Positions 1 through 9,224 are shown, counted from the first letter of the stretch. The stretch: DNA of 64,000 bases from Streptomyces mirabilis (GCF_018310535.1 NZ_CP074102.1:3472001-3536000), one strand, 5' to 3'. Notes: generated by a model from the sequence alone, not told the origin. Translations and numbers: made by a program.

Positions 1-834
1 GATCAGGAACGGTCCGAAGGGGATGGACGTCTTGCGCCCCGCGCGTCGCATCAGCACCAGCCCCAGCCCGTACAGGCCGCCGAACAAGAACCCGGCGAAG
101 GTCCCGAGCACCACGGTCCCCCATCCGTACCAGCCGAGCACGGCCCCGATCCCCAGCGCGAGCTTCACATCCCCGAAGCCCATGCCGTTCGGGTTGACGA
201 GGAAGAGGAGGAAGTACGCGCCGCCCAGCACGAGCGACCCGAACAGTGCGGTCGGCCACTCCCCCGCGTGCTCCGGTACGAGGGCCATCACGCCCAGCAG
301 TACCAGCGCCAGGCCCGCGAGCGGCAGGGTCAGGACGTCCGGCAGCCGCTGCACCCGGAAGTCCACGACCGCGAGCAGCACACCGAGCGGCGCGAGCAGC
401 AGCCAGACGGCCAGTTCGGGGCGGGCGCCGGTGGCGAGGGCGAGCCCGGCGCAGGCCCCCGCGGTGGTGAGGGCGACGAGGGGGGTGCTGGGGCCGTAGC
501 GGTAGGTCGTCGGGACACCGCCCGGCTCCCGCCCCGCACCACCCGGCACGGTCCCCGCATCACCGGGCACGCGCCCCGCGTCGCCGGGCGCCGACCACGA
601 CGTACGAAGGTCACGAAGGTACTGGGCGCAGTCGGCGCAGCGGGCGAGGCCGAGCCAGCCGCCCGCGGCGCCGGTGAGGGCGTGTCCGTCGGGGCACCGG
701 GTCCGCCACGCCTCGTCCGGCTCCACCGCGAACCGGTAGGCGGCCCGCGGTACCAGCAGTCCCGCCGCCGCGCCCCAGAGGGCGGCGAGGACGGTCAGCC
801 ACAGCGGCCGGACGGACCAGAGTTCGAGGTCCAC
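1..834 (-). CDS. Prepilin peptidase (A24 family), C-terminus cut by the left edge
   Basis: Integral-membrane aspartic peptidase that would cleave leader peptides of type IV pilin/Tad-like prepilins. I read it in the minus frame from a GTG at 834 through to base 1 with no stop, giving 278 codons. Visible marks are an N-terminal membrane segment, a Cys-rich cytoplasmic loop (CPDGH then CADC), a first catalytic Asp in VDFRVQRLPD, the second in the signature GFGDVK, and a late IPFGPFL motif typical of the family's C-terminus, so only a few residues are missing. A Gly/Pro-rich linker (GDAGRVPGDAG and similar) follows the Cys region. The start lies 2 bases after the stop of the upstream kinase gene, so the two are probably co-transcribed. 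Family assignment is secure; the actual substrate is not visible here. Confidence 0.88.
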   Translation of the reverse strand, partial: MDLELWSVRPLWLTVLAALWGAAAGLLVPRAAYRFAVEPDEAWRTRCPDGHALTGAAGGWLGLARCADCAQYLRDLRTSWSAPGDAGRVPGDAGTVPGGAGREPGGVPTTYRYGPSTPLVALTTAGACAGLALATGARPELAVWLLLAPLGVLLAVVDFRVQRLPDVLTLPLAGLALVLLGVMALVPEHAGEWPTALFGSLVLGGAYFLLFLVNPNGMGFGDVKLALGIGAVLGWYGWGTVVLGTFAGFLFGGLYGLGLVLMRRAGRKTSIPFGPFLI

Positions 835-836
835 GG

Positions 837-2537
837 CTACTCGGCCTTCGACATGCGGGCCACCGGATCGCCCGCGTCCGCGTTGTCCGTCTCGTACTTG
901 AGGTCGCCCCCGGCGGGGATCAGCCGCACCTCGTGGCTGCCCGTCGTGCAGGTGCCGGGGTTGGACGTCTTGGCGGTGCTCGTCGCGGTGAGCTGCTTGT
1001 CGGTGACCTTCTTCAGGACGAGTACGTCGTCACAGATGCCGCCGATCAGGTCGGTCGACCGGAACGTGCCCAACTCCTTGCCCACGGCGGCCTGGTGGAG
1101 GGTGACCCGGAACGTGCCCGCGGGCAGCTTCCCGCTCAGTGCGTAGGCATCGCCCGACCAGCTACCGAGGTAGTGCGCGGGCACGGAGGCGAGCGTCGCG
1201 CCGGCCGAGCCGGGGGCGCTCGGTGTCGCCGCCGGAGGGCTGGCCGCGGAATCGGAGCCGCTGGAAGCCGAGTTGTCGTCACCGCCGCCCGGGAGCAGAT
1301 GGAACATGAACACCGAACCCACGGTCACCGCGGCCAGCGCTCCCGCGACGGCCAGCGCGAGCGTGCAACTCACCCTGCGGCCACGACCGTTCGCACCCGG
1401 CGCCGAGGCCGCGGCCACGCTCACGGAGAGCTTGCCCGGGTGGACCGTCGGCGCCGCGACCGCGTCCTGGACATCGCGCTGCCCCGGTACGTACGTCGGC
1501 ATGGCGTACGGCGGCATGGCGTACGGCGGCATGGTCGGCGGCGGACCGAACACCCCGTCGGGCGGCGGCGCCCCGGCCCCGGAGTCCGTGCCCACCGAAG
1601 GGCTGCTGAAGCCCACCGGCCCGGACGGCGTCACCTCCGCCGCCTCCAGGTTCAGCAGCTGCACCGCGCTGCGGCTGACCTGCTCCACCAGGGGCCCCGG
1701 CAGCCAGCCGGCGGTCACCAGCCGGGCCGCCCCCTCGGGGGCCAGCCGTCCGGCCACCTCACCCGGGGTCGGCCGGCCGGCCGGGTCCTTGGCGAGGCAG
1801 GCGGCCACGAGTTCCCGTAGCTCCCCCTCCAGGGAGCCGAGCCGGGGTTCCTCGTGCACCACCTTGTAGAGGAGGGCGGCCGAGGAGTCGCCGGGGAAGG
1901 GGGACTCGCCCGTCGCCGCGTACACCAGCACCGCGCCCAGGGAGAAGACGTCCGCCGCGCCCGTGACCCCCTTGCCGAGGATCTGCTCGGGGGACATGTA
2001 GCCGGGGGAGCCGACGGAGACGCCCGTCGAGGTGAGCGAGGCGGTGCCGTCGGTGGCGCGGGCGATGCCGAAGTCGATGAGGAGGGGGCCGTCGAGGGTG
2101 AGCAGGACGTTGGAGGGCTTGACGTCACGGTGGACGAGACCCAGCGCGTGGACCGCCGTGAGCGCCTCGGCCAGGCCCGCGCCCAGCACCCGTACCGAAT
2201 GCGCCGGAAGCGGACCGCTCGCGTCGGCGACCGCCGCCGCGAGCGAGGGACCGGCCGCGTAGCCGGTCGCGACCCATGGCACGGACGCCTCCGGGTCCGC
2301 GTCGAGGACCGGGGCCGTCCACGCGCCGCCCACCCGCCGCGCGGCCTCGACCTCGCGGCGGAAGCGGGCGCGGAACTCCTCGTCGAGCGCGAAGTGCGGG
2401 TGCACGATCTTGACCGCGACCGTCCGCCCGCCCGCGCTGCGGCCGAGGTACACCCGCCCCATGCCGCCGGCCCCCAGCCGGCCGAGGAGCCGGTAGGGCC
2501 CCACGACCGTGGGTTCATCCACTCCGAGCGGCTGCAT
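837..2537 (-). CDS. Transmembrane Ser/Thr protein kinase (PknB-like) with extracellular sensor domain
   Basis: 566-residue Hanks-type kinase. The kinase domain occupies roughly residues 13-275: Gly-rich loop GRLGAGGMG, ATP-binding Lys43 in AVK, catalytic HRDVKPSN with Asp138, DFG at 155-157, and an SPGYMSPE activation segment. A Pro-rich juxtamembrane linker contains MPPYA-type repeats (about 336-350). One membrane span lies near 390-415 (LALAVAGALAAV). The outer domain of about 150 residues begins with a Ser/Ala/Pro-rich stretch and has a conserved-looking core with two Cys (GGICDD and GTCTTG) that may form a disulfide. It has no PASTA repeats. The ATG at 2537 is kept because MQPLGVDEPTVVGPYRLL is the usual distance from the kinase start. 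It heads a likely operon with the prepilin peptidase. Ligand and substrates are unknown. Confidence 0.92.
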   Translation of the reverse strand: MQPLGVDEPTVVGPYRLLGRLGAGGMGRVYLGRSAGGRTVAVKIVHPHFALDEEFRARFRREVEAARRVGGAWTAPVLDADPEASVPWVATGYAAGPSLAAAVADASGPLPAHSVRVLGAGLAEALTAVHALGLVHRDVKPSNVLLTLDGPLLIDFGIARATDGTASLTSTGVSVGSPGYMSPEQILGKGVTGAADVFSLGAVLVYAATGESPFPGDSSAALLYKVVHEEPRLGSLEGELRELVAACLAKDPAGRPTPGEVAGRLAPEGAARLVTAGWLPGPLVEQVSRSAVQLLNLEAAEVTPSGPVGFSSPSVGTDSGAGAPPPDGVFGPPPTMPPYAMPPYAMPTYVPGQRDVQDAVAAPTVHPGKLSVSVAAASAPGANGRGRRVSCTLALAVAGALAAVTVGSVFMFHLLPGGGDDNSASSGSDSAASPPAATPSAPGSAGATLASVPAHYLGSWSGDAYALSGKLPAGTFRVTLHQAAVGKELGTFRSTDLIGGICDDVLVLKKVTDKQLTATSTAKTSNPGTCTTGSHEVRLIPAGGDLKYETDNADAGDPVARMSKAE

Positions 2538-2606
2538 GGCGCTCCCACCTCCCCCGTACGCACGGACGCACTGCCCAGCAGGGTAGTTCCGTACGCCCCC
2601 GCGTTC

Positions 2607-3467
<861 letters not shown>

Positions 3468-3624
3468 GACCCCATGGAGTACCGTGCAGTCTCCAGGGTC
3501 CCCGCGTGGTTTCCGAAACCCTTCCGCCCTCTTGTGTCAACCCTTGCGACAGCAAGTCGACACCATCACGTCAACCCATCCGCCATACGGGTCAAACATC
3601 CGGGTGGCGTGATCTTGCCCCCTA

Positions 3625-3652
3625 TTGCTTTCGGCTGCCTGCGTGCTAGGCT
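3625..3652 (+). promoter_or_regulatory. Candidate promoter of the cold-shock gene
   Basis: TTGCTT (3625-3630), a 16-base spacer and TAGGCT (3647-3652) match the Streptomyces principal sigma factor pattern (TTGACN / TAGNNT). It lies about 150 bases upstream of the csp start, implying a long 5' untranslated leader of the kind seen for cold-shock mRNAs. Confidence 0.5.
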
Positions 3653-3688
3653 CGCCGCAAGTTGCAGTTTGGTTTCCCTTGCAGTACA

Positions 3689-3717
3689 GAGCCTGCGGAG
3701 CATGTGACCGCGGGCTC
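3689..3717 (+). promoter_or_regulatory. Leader hairpin of the cold-shock mRNA (attenuator-like)
   Basis: GAGCCTGCGG (3689-3698) pairs with CCGCGGGCTC (3708-3717) as a 10-pair stem with one G-U pair and a 9-base loop. It is followed by TCGTCGTTTTC, a weak T-rich tract. It lies in the predicted leader between promoter and ribosome binding site, so it may act as a conditional terminator or temperature-responsive element. Confidence 0.5.
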
Positions 3718-3798
3718 TCGTCGTTTTCAGACGTATGCAGTTGTTTACACAATCGCAGGTTCTGGAGCAGGGCAACCCTTTGGGCCCAAGGAGGGCTT

Positions 3799-4002
3799 AT
3801 GGCTACCGGAACCGTGAAGTGGTTCAACGCCGAAAAGGGCTTTGGTTTCATCGCCCAGGAAGGCGGCGGCCCGGACGTCTTCGTCCACTACTCCGCGATC
3901 AACGCGAGCGGATTCCGCTCTCTCGAAGAGAACCAGTCGGTTTCCTTCGACGTCACGCAGGGTCCGAAGGGCCCGCAGGCGGAGAACGTCACCCCGATCT
4001 GA
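3799..4002 (+). CDS. Cold-shock protein (CspA family)
   Basis: 67-residue single cold-shock domain, a single-stranded RNA/DNA-binding beta barrel that acts as an RNA chaperone. Both nucleic-acid motifs are present: KGFGFI (RNP1) and VFVHY (RNP2), with the family's N-terminal [17 protein letters not shown]. The ATG at 3799 is chosen because AAGGAGG lies at the correct spacing just upstream and the protein then has the normal family length; longer in-frame starts would add unrelated leader-encoded residues. It is monocistronic: a leader of about 140 bases with a hairpin precedes it and a strong terminator follows at 4057-4089. Streptomycetes carry several such paralogues, so I do not assign a specific number. 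Confidence 0.96.
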   Translation: MATGTVKWFNAEKGFGFIAQEGGGPDVFVHYSAINASGFRSLEENQSVSFDVTQGPKGPQAENVTPI

Positions 4003-4056
4003 GTCTGCGGGCTTCATGAGCCCAATGCTTTGATCCGGAACGGATCGCAATACCCA

Positions 4057-4089
4057 AGGAGCCCCACGCCTGCCTGGCGTGGGGCTCCT
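4057..4089. terminator. Strong bidirectional hairpin terminator between csp and fadD
   Basis: AGGAGCCCCACGCC (4057-4070) and its perfect 14-base complement (4076-4089) flank a 5-base loop. It sits between two convergent genes and can serve both directions; a long T-run is lacking, as is usual in Streptomyces terminators. Confidence 0.8.
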
Positions 4090-4090
4090 G

Positions 4091-4166
4091 CCTTGTCTCC
4101 GTTGCCCTGCCTTGTCTCTCTTGCCCTGCCTTGTCTCCGTTGCCCTGTCTTGTCTCTCTTGCCCTG
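4091..4166. repeat. Four 19-bp tandem repeats (two 38-bp higher-order units)
   Basis: Units 4091-4109, 4110-4128, 4129-4147 and 4148-4166 read C/T-CTTGTCTC-CG/TC-TTGCCCTG. Odd and even units differ in the same two bases (CG versus TC), so the array grew by duplicating a 38-bp pair. The tract is almost purely pyrimidine with G on the plus strand and lies just downstream of the fadD stop and the csp terminator. Confidence 0.85.
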
Positions 4167-4185
4167 CCTCGCCCTCGGTGCGCCC

Positions 4186-6090
4186 CTACCGCACGTACAG
4201 CTCCTCGATCTCCTTGCTGAAGTCACGTTCGATCGCCGCCCGCTTCAGCTTCATGGTGGGGGTCACGTGGCCCGCGAGTTCCGTGAAGTCCCCCGGAAGG
4301 ACGGCGAAGCGACGGATGGACTCGGGGCGGGAGACGAGCTTGTTGGCCTCGTCGATCGCGCGCTGGAGGATGACGTTCAGCTCCGGGTCGTCCGTGAGGA
4401 GCTCCGGCGGGACGGGGTGCTTGCCGATCATCTGGCGCCAGTGGGTGACGCCGTCCTGGTCGAGGGTGATGAGGACGGTGACGTAGGGGCGGCGGTCGCC
4501 GAGGACGATGCACTGGGCGATCAGCGGATGCGAGCGGAGCCAGTTCTCCAGGGGTGCGGGGGCCACGCTCTTGCCGCCCGCGGTGATCAGGATCTCCTTC
4601 TTGCGGCCCGTGATGGTGAGGTAGCCCCCGTCGTCCAGTTCGCCGATGTCACCGGTCGCGAACCAGCCGTCCGGCGCCGCGTCGACGACGCCGCCCGCGT
4701 TCGGGTCCCAGTAGCCGCGGAAGATCTGTTCGCCGCCCAGCAGGATCTCGCCGTCCCCGGCTATCCGGACCCTGGTGCCGGGCAGCGGCCAGCCCACCGT
4801 GCCCAGTCGGGGTTTGAGCGGGGGCGTGACGGTCGCGGCGGCGGTGGCCTCCGTCAGGCCGTAGCCCTCGAAGATCTCGATGCCGGCGCCCGCGTAGAAC
4901 GCGGCGAGACGGCGGCCCAGCGGAGAGCCGCCGCAGATCGCGTAGCGGACCTTGCCGCCCAGCGCGTTGCGGATACGGCGGTAGACCAGGGGGTCGTACA
5001 GGGCGCGGGCGGCGCGCAGGGAACGCGAGGGACCCGGCCCGGTGCCGTGCTGCTTGGCCTCGACCGCCTCGCCGTAGCTGCACGCGATGCGCGCGGCGCG
5101 GTCGAAGGAGGACCCGCGGGCCATCTTCTCGGCCGTGGCCCGGCCGGTGTTGAACACCTTCTCCAGGACATAGGGGATGGCCAGCAGGAAGGTGGGTCTG
5201 AAGCTCGCCAGGTCCGCGAGCAGATCCTCGGTACTCAGGCTCGGCGCATGGCCCAGGCGCACCCGTGCGCGCAGACAGGCGACCGCGACCATCCGCCCGA
5301 AGACATGGGAGAGGGGGAGGAAGAGAAGCATCGACGCGGCGTCCGAGGTCTTCGCCTTGAAGATCGGGTAGAGCAGTTCGATCGCGTTGTCGATCTCGGC
5401 GAAGAAGTTGCCGTGGGTGAGTGCGCAGCCCTTGGGACGGCCGGTGGTGCCCGAGGTGTAGATGAGGGTGGCGAGCGTGTCGGGGCCGAGCACTCCACGG
5501 CGTACGGCGACCTCCTGGTCCGGGATGTCCTGGCCCAGCTCGGCCAGCCGCTCCAGGTGTCCCTTGTCGAAGACCCACATGTGCCGCAGGTCGGGGATCC
5601 GGTCGCGCTCCGGGCCGAGCGCGGACGCCTGCGCCACCGTCTCCGTGGCGAGGGCGACGGCTCCGGAGTCCTGGAGGATCCAGCGGACCTGGAAGACGGA
5701 GGAGGTGGGATAGACGGGGACGGTGACCAGACCCGCAGCCCAGGCCGCGAAGTCCAGGAGCGTCCACTCGTAGGTCGTCCGCGCCATGATCGCGATGCGG
5801 TCGCCGGGCGCCAGGCCCTCGGCGATCAGGCCCTTCGCGACCGCCAGCACCTGCGCGGCGAACTCGGTGGCGGTCACGTCCTCCCAGGCGCCGTCGGCGT
5901 TCTTCCTGCTGAGAACCGCCGCGTTCGGGGCCACGGTCGCGTTGTCGAACGGGATGTCCGCCAGCGAGCCGTGGGTCACCTGACCGACGAGGGGCGGCAT
6001 GGACACCTCGCGCACCACTCCGTCCAGCCGCTTGATCTCGGGCTCCACGAGAGAGGGCGGGGAGTCGTAGGGGCTGGGCTGGCTGGACAT
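4186..6090 (-). CDS. Long-chain fatty acid--CoA ligase (AMP-binding, FadD-like)
   Basis: 634-residue ANL-superfamily enzyme that would activate fatty acids to acyl-CoA via acyl-AMP. The phosphate-binding loop YTSGTTGRPKG lies near residue 220, followed by the ANL motifs EGYGLTEA and GWFATGDIGELDDGGYLTITGR (read as several short motifs), with the C-terminal Lys region TPTMKLKRAAIERDF. Start ATG at 6090. It is longer than many bacterial FadDs, as is common for actinobacterial and eukaryote-like very-long-chain ligases. It is monocistronic on the minus strand and convergent with csp. The adjacent thiolase/FabG/MaoC genes make a lipid-metabolism role plausible. Confidence 0.92.
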   Translation of the reverse strand: MSSQPSPYDSPPSLVEPEIKRLDGVVREVSMPPLVGQVTHGSLADIPFDNATVAPNAAVLSRKNADGAWEDVTATEFAAQVLAVAKGLIAEGLAPGDRIAIMARTTYEWTLLDFAAWAAGLVTVPVYPTSSVFQVRWILQDSGAVALATETVAQASALGPERDRIPDLRHMWVFDKGHLERLAELGQDIPDQEVAVRRGVLGPDTLATLIYTSGTTGRPKGCALTHGNFFAEIDNAIELLYPIFKAKTSDAASMLLFLPLSHVFGRMVAVACLRARVRLGHAPSLSTEDLLADLASFRPTFLLAIPYVLEKVFNTGRATAEKMARGSSFDRAARIACSYGEAVEAKQHGTGPGPSRSLRAARALYDPLVYRRIRNALGGKVRYAICGGSPLGRRLAAFYAGAGIEIFEGYGLTEATAAATVTPPLKPRLGTVGWPLPGTRVRIAGDGEILLGGEQIFRGYWDPNAGGVVDAAPDGWFATGDIGELDDGGYLTITGRKKEILITAGGKSVAPAPLENWLRSHPLIAQCIVLGDRRPYVTVLITLDQDGVTHWRQMIGKHPVPPELLTDDPELNVILQRAIDEANKLVSRPESIRRFAVLPGDFTELAGHVTPTMKLKRAAIERDFSKEIEELYVR

Positions 6091-6315
6091 GGGGCGGCTC
6101 CTTGGCTGCCAGGACCCGGTCGGTATGAGGCGGGTTGGGGGCGCAAAGCCTCATACGTGCCTGGGGCGTGGGGGGTTCATGCGAGTTTCAACAAGGCATG
6201 GGTGACCGGGATCGTACGGGCTTGGGGTGTGGGGTTTGTGGGTGTTTGGGGCGGGCGGGGTGCGAGTTACCTCCGGTACGGGAATTCGGGTGCGGGTGCT
6301 TTTCGGGTGCGGGCC
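6091..6315. other. Gene-free spacer upstream of fadD
   Basis: G-rich, low-complexity spacer with runs such as GGGGTGTGGGG and no convincing ORF. It must hold the fadD promoter, but I cannot pick a reliable -10/-35 pair. Confidence 0.5.
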
Positions 6316-6352
6316 GGTGGGGGCTGGGCGCGCAGTTCCCCGCGCCCCTGAA
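6316..6352 (+). repeat. Dispersed GC-rich repeat, family 1, copy A
   Basis: Contains GGGCGCG-CAGTTCCC-CGCGCCC (6326-6347), an inverted repeat with an 8-base loop, followed by CTGA. The same GCGCAGTTCCCCGCGCCCCT core recurs at 9261-9312, and in inverted and diverged form at 17092-17150. Confidence 0.75.
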
Positions 6353-6386
6353 GACCCGGGGCGGGCGGCGTTGGAGGGTGCCGCCG

Positions 6387-7700
6387 TTACTGGCGTTCCA
6401 GGATGGCCGTGACTCCCTGGCCGCCTGCCGCGCAGATCGAGACGAGGCCCCGGCCGGGGGTGTCGCGTTCCGCCAGGAGTGTGGCCAGGGTGGCCACGAT
6501 GCGGGCGCCGGTGGCGGCGAAGGGGTGGCCGGTGGCGAGGGAGGAGCCCGCGACGTTGAGGCGGGAGCGGTCGACCGTTCCCAGGCCGCGTTTCTCCCAG
6601 GCGGCCAGGGTGGCGAGGACCTGGGAGGCGAATGCCTCGTGGACCTCGATGAAGTCGAAGTCCTCCAGGGTGAGTTCGGCGCGTTCCAGGAGGCGCGGGA
6701 GGGCGTACGCCGGGGCCATCAGCAGGCCGTCCTCGCCGCCGACCACGTCACCCTCGACGAAGTCGACCGCGGCGGTCTCGTACGCGGTCAGGTGGGCGAG
6801 CGGGGACAGACCCCGCGCCTCGGCCCAGTCGTCGCTCGCCAGGAGCACCGTGGCCGCCCCGTCCGTCAGCGGTGTCGAATTCCCCGCGGTCATGGTCGGG
6901 TCGGGCCGTTCGGTACCGAACACCGGCTTGAGCGCGGCCAGTTCGGCGGGCGTCGAGTCCGGGCGGAGGTTCTGGTCGCGGGCCAGTCCGCGGAACGGGA
7001 CGACGAGGTCGTCGAAGAGGCCCCGTTCGTACGCCGCCGCCAGTCGCTGATGGCTGGTGGCCGCCAGTTCGTCCTGCGCCTCGCGGGTCACCCCCCACGC
7101 GCGGGCCGTCACGGCGGCGTGCTCCCCCATGGACAGACCCGTGCGCGGCTCGGCGTTGCGCGGGATGTCGGGGACGAGGTGGGAGGGGCGGACGCGGGCG
7201 AGGGCCCGGAGGCGGGCGCCGGGCGACTTGGCGCGGCGGACCTCCAGGAGGATGCGGCGCAGTGCGTCGTTGACCCCGAGCGGGGCGTCGCTCGCGGTGT
7301 CGGCGCCGCCCGCGATCGCGGACTCGGTCTGGCCCAGCGTGATCTTGTTGGCGGCGGCGATGACGGCCTGCAGGCCGGTGCCGCAGGCCTGCTGGATGTC
7401 GTACGCCGGGGTGCGCGCGTCGAGTTTCGAGCCGAGGACGGTCTCGCGGGCGAGGTTGAAGTCGCGACTGTGCTTGAGGACGGCCCCGGCGACCAACTCG
7501 CCCACCGCTCCCGGCTCTTCGAGACCGTACCGCTCGACCAGGCCGTCGACCGTCGCGGTCAGCATCTCCTGGTTGGAGGCGGTGGCGTACGGGCCGTCGG
7601 AGCGGGCGAACGGGGTGCGGGCGCCGCCGACGACCGCGACGGGGCGCGTCCCGGACGGCCTTCCGGCGCGGCTTGTTCTCCGTGGATTGCGGGGGCTCAT
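6387..7700 (-). CDS. Acetyl-CoA C-acetyltransferase / 3-ketoacyl-CoA thiolase (FadA2-like)
   Basis: Thiolase that cleaves or condenses 3-ketoacyl-CoA. Active-site Cys106 in QQACGTG, IEVHEAF, GHPFAATGAR and a C-terminal CAAGGQG are all present. I start it at the ATG at 7700 (437 residues) because AGGAGC lies 8 bases upstream; a GTG at 7724 would add eight residues without a good ribosome site. It is divergent from the two-domain fabG gene, with two small palindromes in the 86-base gap. Gene neighbourhood (thiolase, two-domain FabG, MaoC) is like mycobacterial fadA2-fabG4-htdX, suggesting a role in fatty-acyl elongation or degradation at the CoA level. Confidence 0.92.
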   Translation of the reverse strand: MSPRNPRRTSRAGRPSGTRPVAVVGGARTPFARSDGPYATASNQEMLTATVDGLVERYGLEEPGAVGELVAGAVLKHSRDFNLARETVLGSKLDARTPAYDIQQACGTGLQAVIAAANKITLGQTESAIAGGADTASDAPLGVNDALRRILLEVRRAKSPGARLRALARVRPSHLVPDIPRNAEPRTGLSMGEHAAVTARAWGVTREAQDELAATSHQRLAAAYERGLFDDLVVPFRGLARDQNLRPDSTPAELAALKPVFGTERPDPTMTAGNSTPLTDGAATVLLASDDWAEARGLSPLAHLTAYETAAVDFVEGDVVGGEDGLLMAPAYALPRLLERAELTLEDFDFIEVHEAFASQVLATLAAWEKRGLGTVDRSRLNVAGSSLATGHPFAATGARIVATLATLLAERDTPGRGLVSICAAGGQGVTAILERQ

Positions 7701-7730
7701 CTCGACCTGCTCCTGATCCTTCACGTAGCC

Positions 7731-7759
7731 TTACCCTGGGTAACCTTACTCCAGAGTAA
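7731..7759. promoter_or_regulatory. Paired palindromic operators in the thiolase/fabG divergent promoter
   Basis: TTACCCTGGGTAA (7731-7743) and TTACTCCAGAGTAA (7746-7759) are two near-identical palindromes of the form TTAC(C/T)C..G(G/A)GTAA. They sit between divergent start codons at 7700 and 7787. The natural candidate binder is the TetR regulator at 10233-10916, but this is inference. Confidence 0.6.
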
Positions 7760-7786
7760 ATTTACGTCCGAGCTGGGAGTTGGACA

Positions 7787-9154
7787 ATGGCGGACCGCTA
7801 TCTGAGCTTCACCAGCACCGCACCCGGTCGCTTTCTGACCCGTCGGCTCGGGCTGCCCCAGCCGGCCGCGTTGCACCGCTGGTCGCCGGAACGGCCCACC
7901 TTGGAGGGGGCGTTGCTGCTCCTGGCGGCCGGGAAGCCGACGCTGGACGACGTGGCCGCCGTACTGGCCCGGACGGGGCTCGAGGTGCGGACGGAGGCGA
8001 CGGCACAGCGGCCTGCCGGGATCGTGCTCGACGCGACCGGGGTCGCCGACGTGGAGGCGCTCGCCGAGGTGCACACGGCGCTGCATCCCGTGGTGCGGTC
8101 GGTCGCCGACGGTGGGCGGGTGGTGGTGCTCGGCGCGGCGCTCGACCCCGTCGATCACCATCAGGCGGCGGCGCAACAGGCGTTGGAGGGGTTCGTGCGG
8201 TCTCTGGGGAAGGAGATCGGGCGGGGGCGGACGGTGACGTTGGTGCGGATCGCGGGAGCGGGAGCGGGAGCGGCGGGTTCCGTCGCCGGTGCCGAGTCCA
8301 CGTTCCGGTTTCTGCTGTCACCCAGGTCGGCGTATGTCAGTGGGCAGGTGATCGAGATCGGTCGCGCCGGTGGTGATGGCGGTGGTGCTGGTGAGGTGTC
8401 CGTGCCGGACGACTGGGCGCGGCCCCTCGCCGGGCGGACCGCCCTCGTCACCGGGGCCGCGCGGGGGATCGGGCAGGCGGTGGCCGAGACCCTGGCGCGG
8501 GACGGGGCGCGGGTGGTGTGTCTGGACGTGCCCGGCGCCGCGTCCGAGCTCGACGTGGTCGCCGCGCGGCTGGACGGTGGGCGGGCGTTGGCGCTCGACA
8601 TCACCTCCGCCGACGCGGGGGCGCGGATCGGGGAGGCGTTGCCCGACGGGCTGGACGTTCTCGTCCACAACGCCGGGATCACGCGGGACCGGAAGCTGGC
8701 CAACATGCCCGCGGAGCGGTGGGGGTCGGTGCTCGACGTGAATCTCGCGAGTGTGCTGCGGACGACGGATGTGCTGCTGGGGGACGGGGTGGTGCGGCGC
8801 GGGGGGCGGATCGTGGCCACCGCGTCGATCGCCGGGATCGCCGGGAACGTCGGGCAGACCAACTACGCGGCCAGTAAGGCGGGGGTCGTGGGGTTCGTAC
8901 GGGCGCTGGCTCCGCGGGCGTGGGGCGAGCACGGGGTGACGGTGAACGCCGTCGCGCCCGGGTTCATCGAGACGAAGATGACGGCGGCCGTGCCGTTGTT
9001 CATCCGGGAGGCGGGGCGACGGATGAACTCCCTCGGGCAAGGGGGGCTGCCGGTCGATGTCGCCGAGACGATCGCGTGGCTCGCCGGGCCGGGGTCCTGG
9101 GCCGTGAACGGGCAGGTGGTTCGGGTGTGTGGCCAGAGCCTGCTGGGGGCGTAG
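7787..9154 (+). CDS. Two-domain 3-oxoacyl reductase (FabG4-like)
   Basis: 455-residue NAD(P)-dependent short-chain dehydrogenase that would reduce 3-oxoacyl-CoA or -ACP. Residues about 1-205 form a degenerate Rossmann-like domain without the usual cofactor motif; residues about 210-455 are the active reductase with TGAARGIGQ, HNAGITRD and the catalytic YAASK (Tyr360, Lys364). This long two-domain layout is that of M. tuberculosis FabG4 (about 454 residues) rather than ordinary 245-residue FabG. ATG at 7787 with AGCTGGGAGT just upstream. The MaoC hydratase follows on the same strand, but 200 bases of repeats and a hairpin separate them. Confidence 0.92.
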   Translation: MADRYLSFTSTAPGRFLTRRLGLPQPAALHRWSPERPTLEGALLLLAAGKPTLDDVAAVLARTGLEVRTEATAQRPAGIVLDATGVADVEALAEVHTALHPVVRSVADGGRVVVLGAALDPVDHHQAAAQQALEGFVRSLGKEIGRGRTVTLVRIAGAGAGAAGSVAGAESTFRFLLSPRSAYVSGQVIEIGRAGGDGGGAGEVSVPDDWARPLAGRTALVTGAARGIGQAVAETLARDGARVVCLDVPGAASELDVVAARLDGGRALALDITSADAGARIGEALPDGLDVLVHNAGITRDRKLANMPAERWGSVLDVNLASVLRTTDVLLGDGVVRRGGRIVATASIAGIAGNVGQTNYAASKAGVVGFVRALAPRAWGEHGVTVNAVAPGFIETKMTAAVPLFIREAGRRMNSLGQGGLPVDVAETIAWLAGPGSWAVNGQVVRVCGQSLLGA

Positions 9155-9183
9155 GAGGGTTGTTCGTCCCTGCCGCCCCTACC

Positions 9184-9217
9184 CTCCCCCAAGCTCTTCG
9201 AGCAGGGGGGACCCCCA
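9184..9217. repeat. Dispersed repeat, family 2, intergenic copy
   Basis: CTCCCCCAAGCTC-TTCGAGCAGGGGGGACCCCCA. The two arms CCCCCAAGCTC and GAGCAGGGGG are imperfect complements, so it is a hairpin-forming element. A second copy with a longer loop lies inside the tetR gene at 10431-10477. Confidence 0.75.
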
Positions 9218-9224
9218 CATCCTT

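Noticed and set aside
4091..4166. Short regularly spaced repeats suggesting a CRISPR array
   Set aside because: Units are contiguous with no unique spacers, and no cas genes are nearby.
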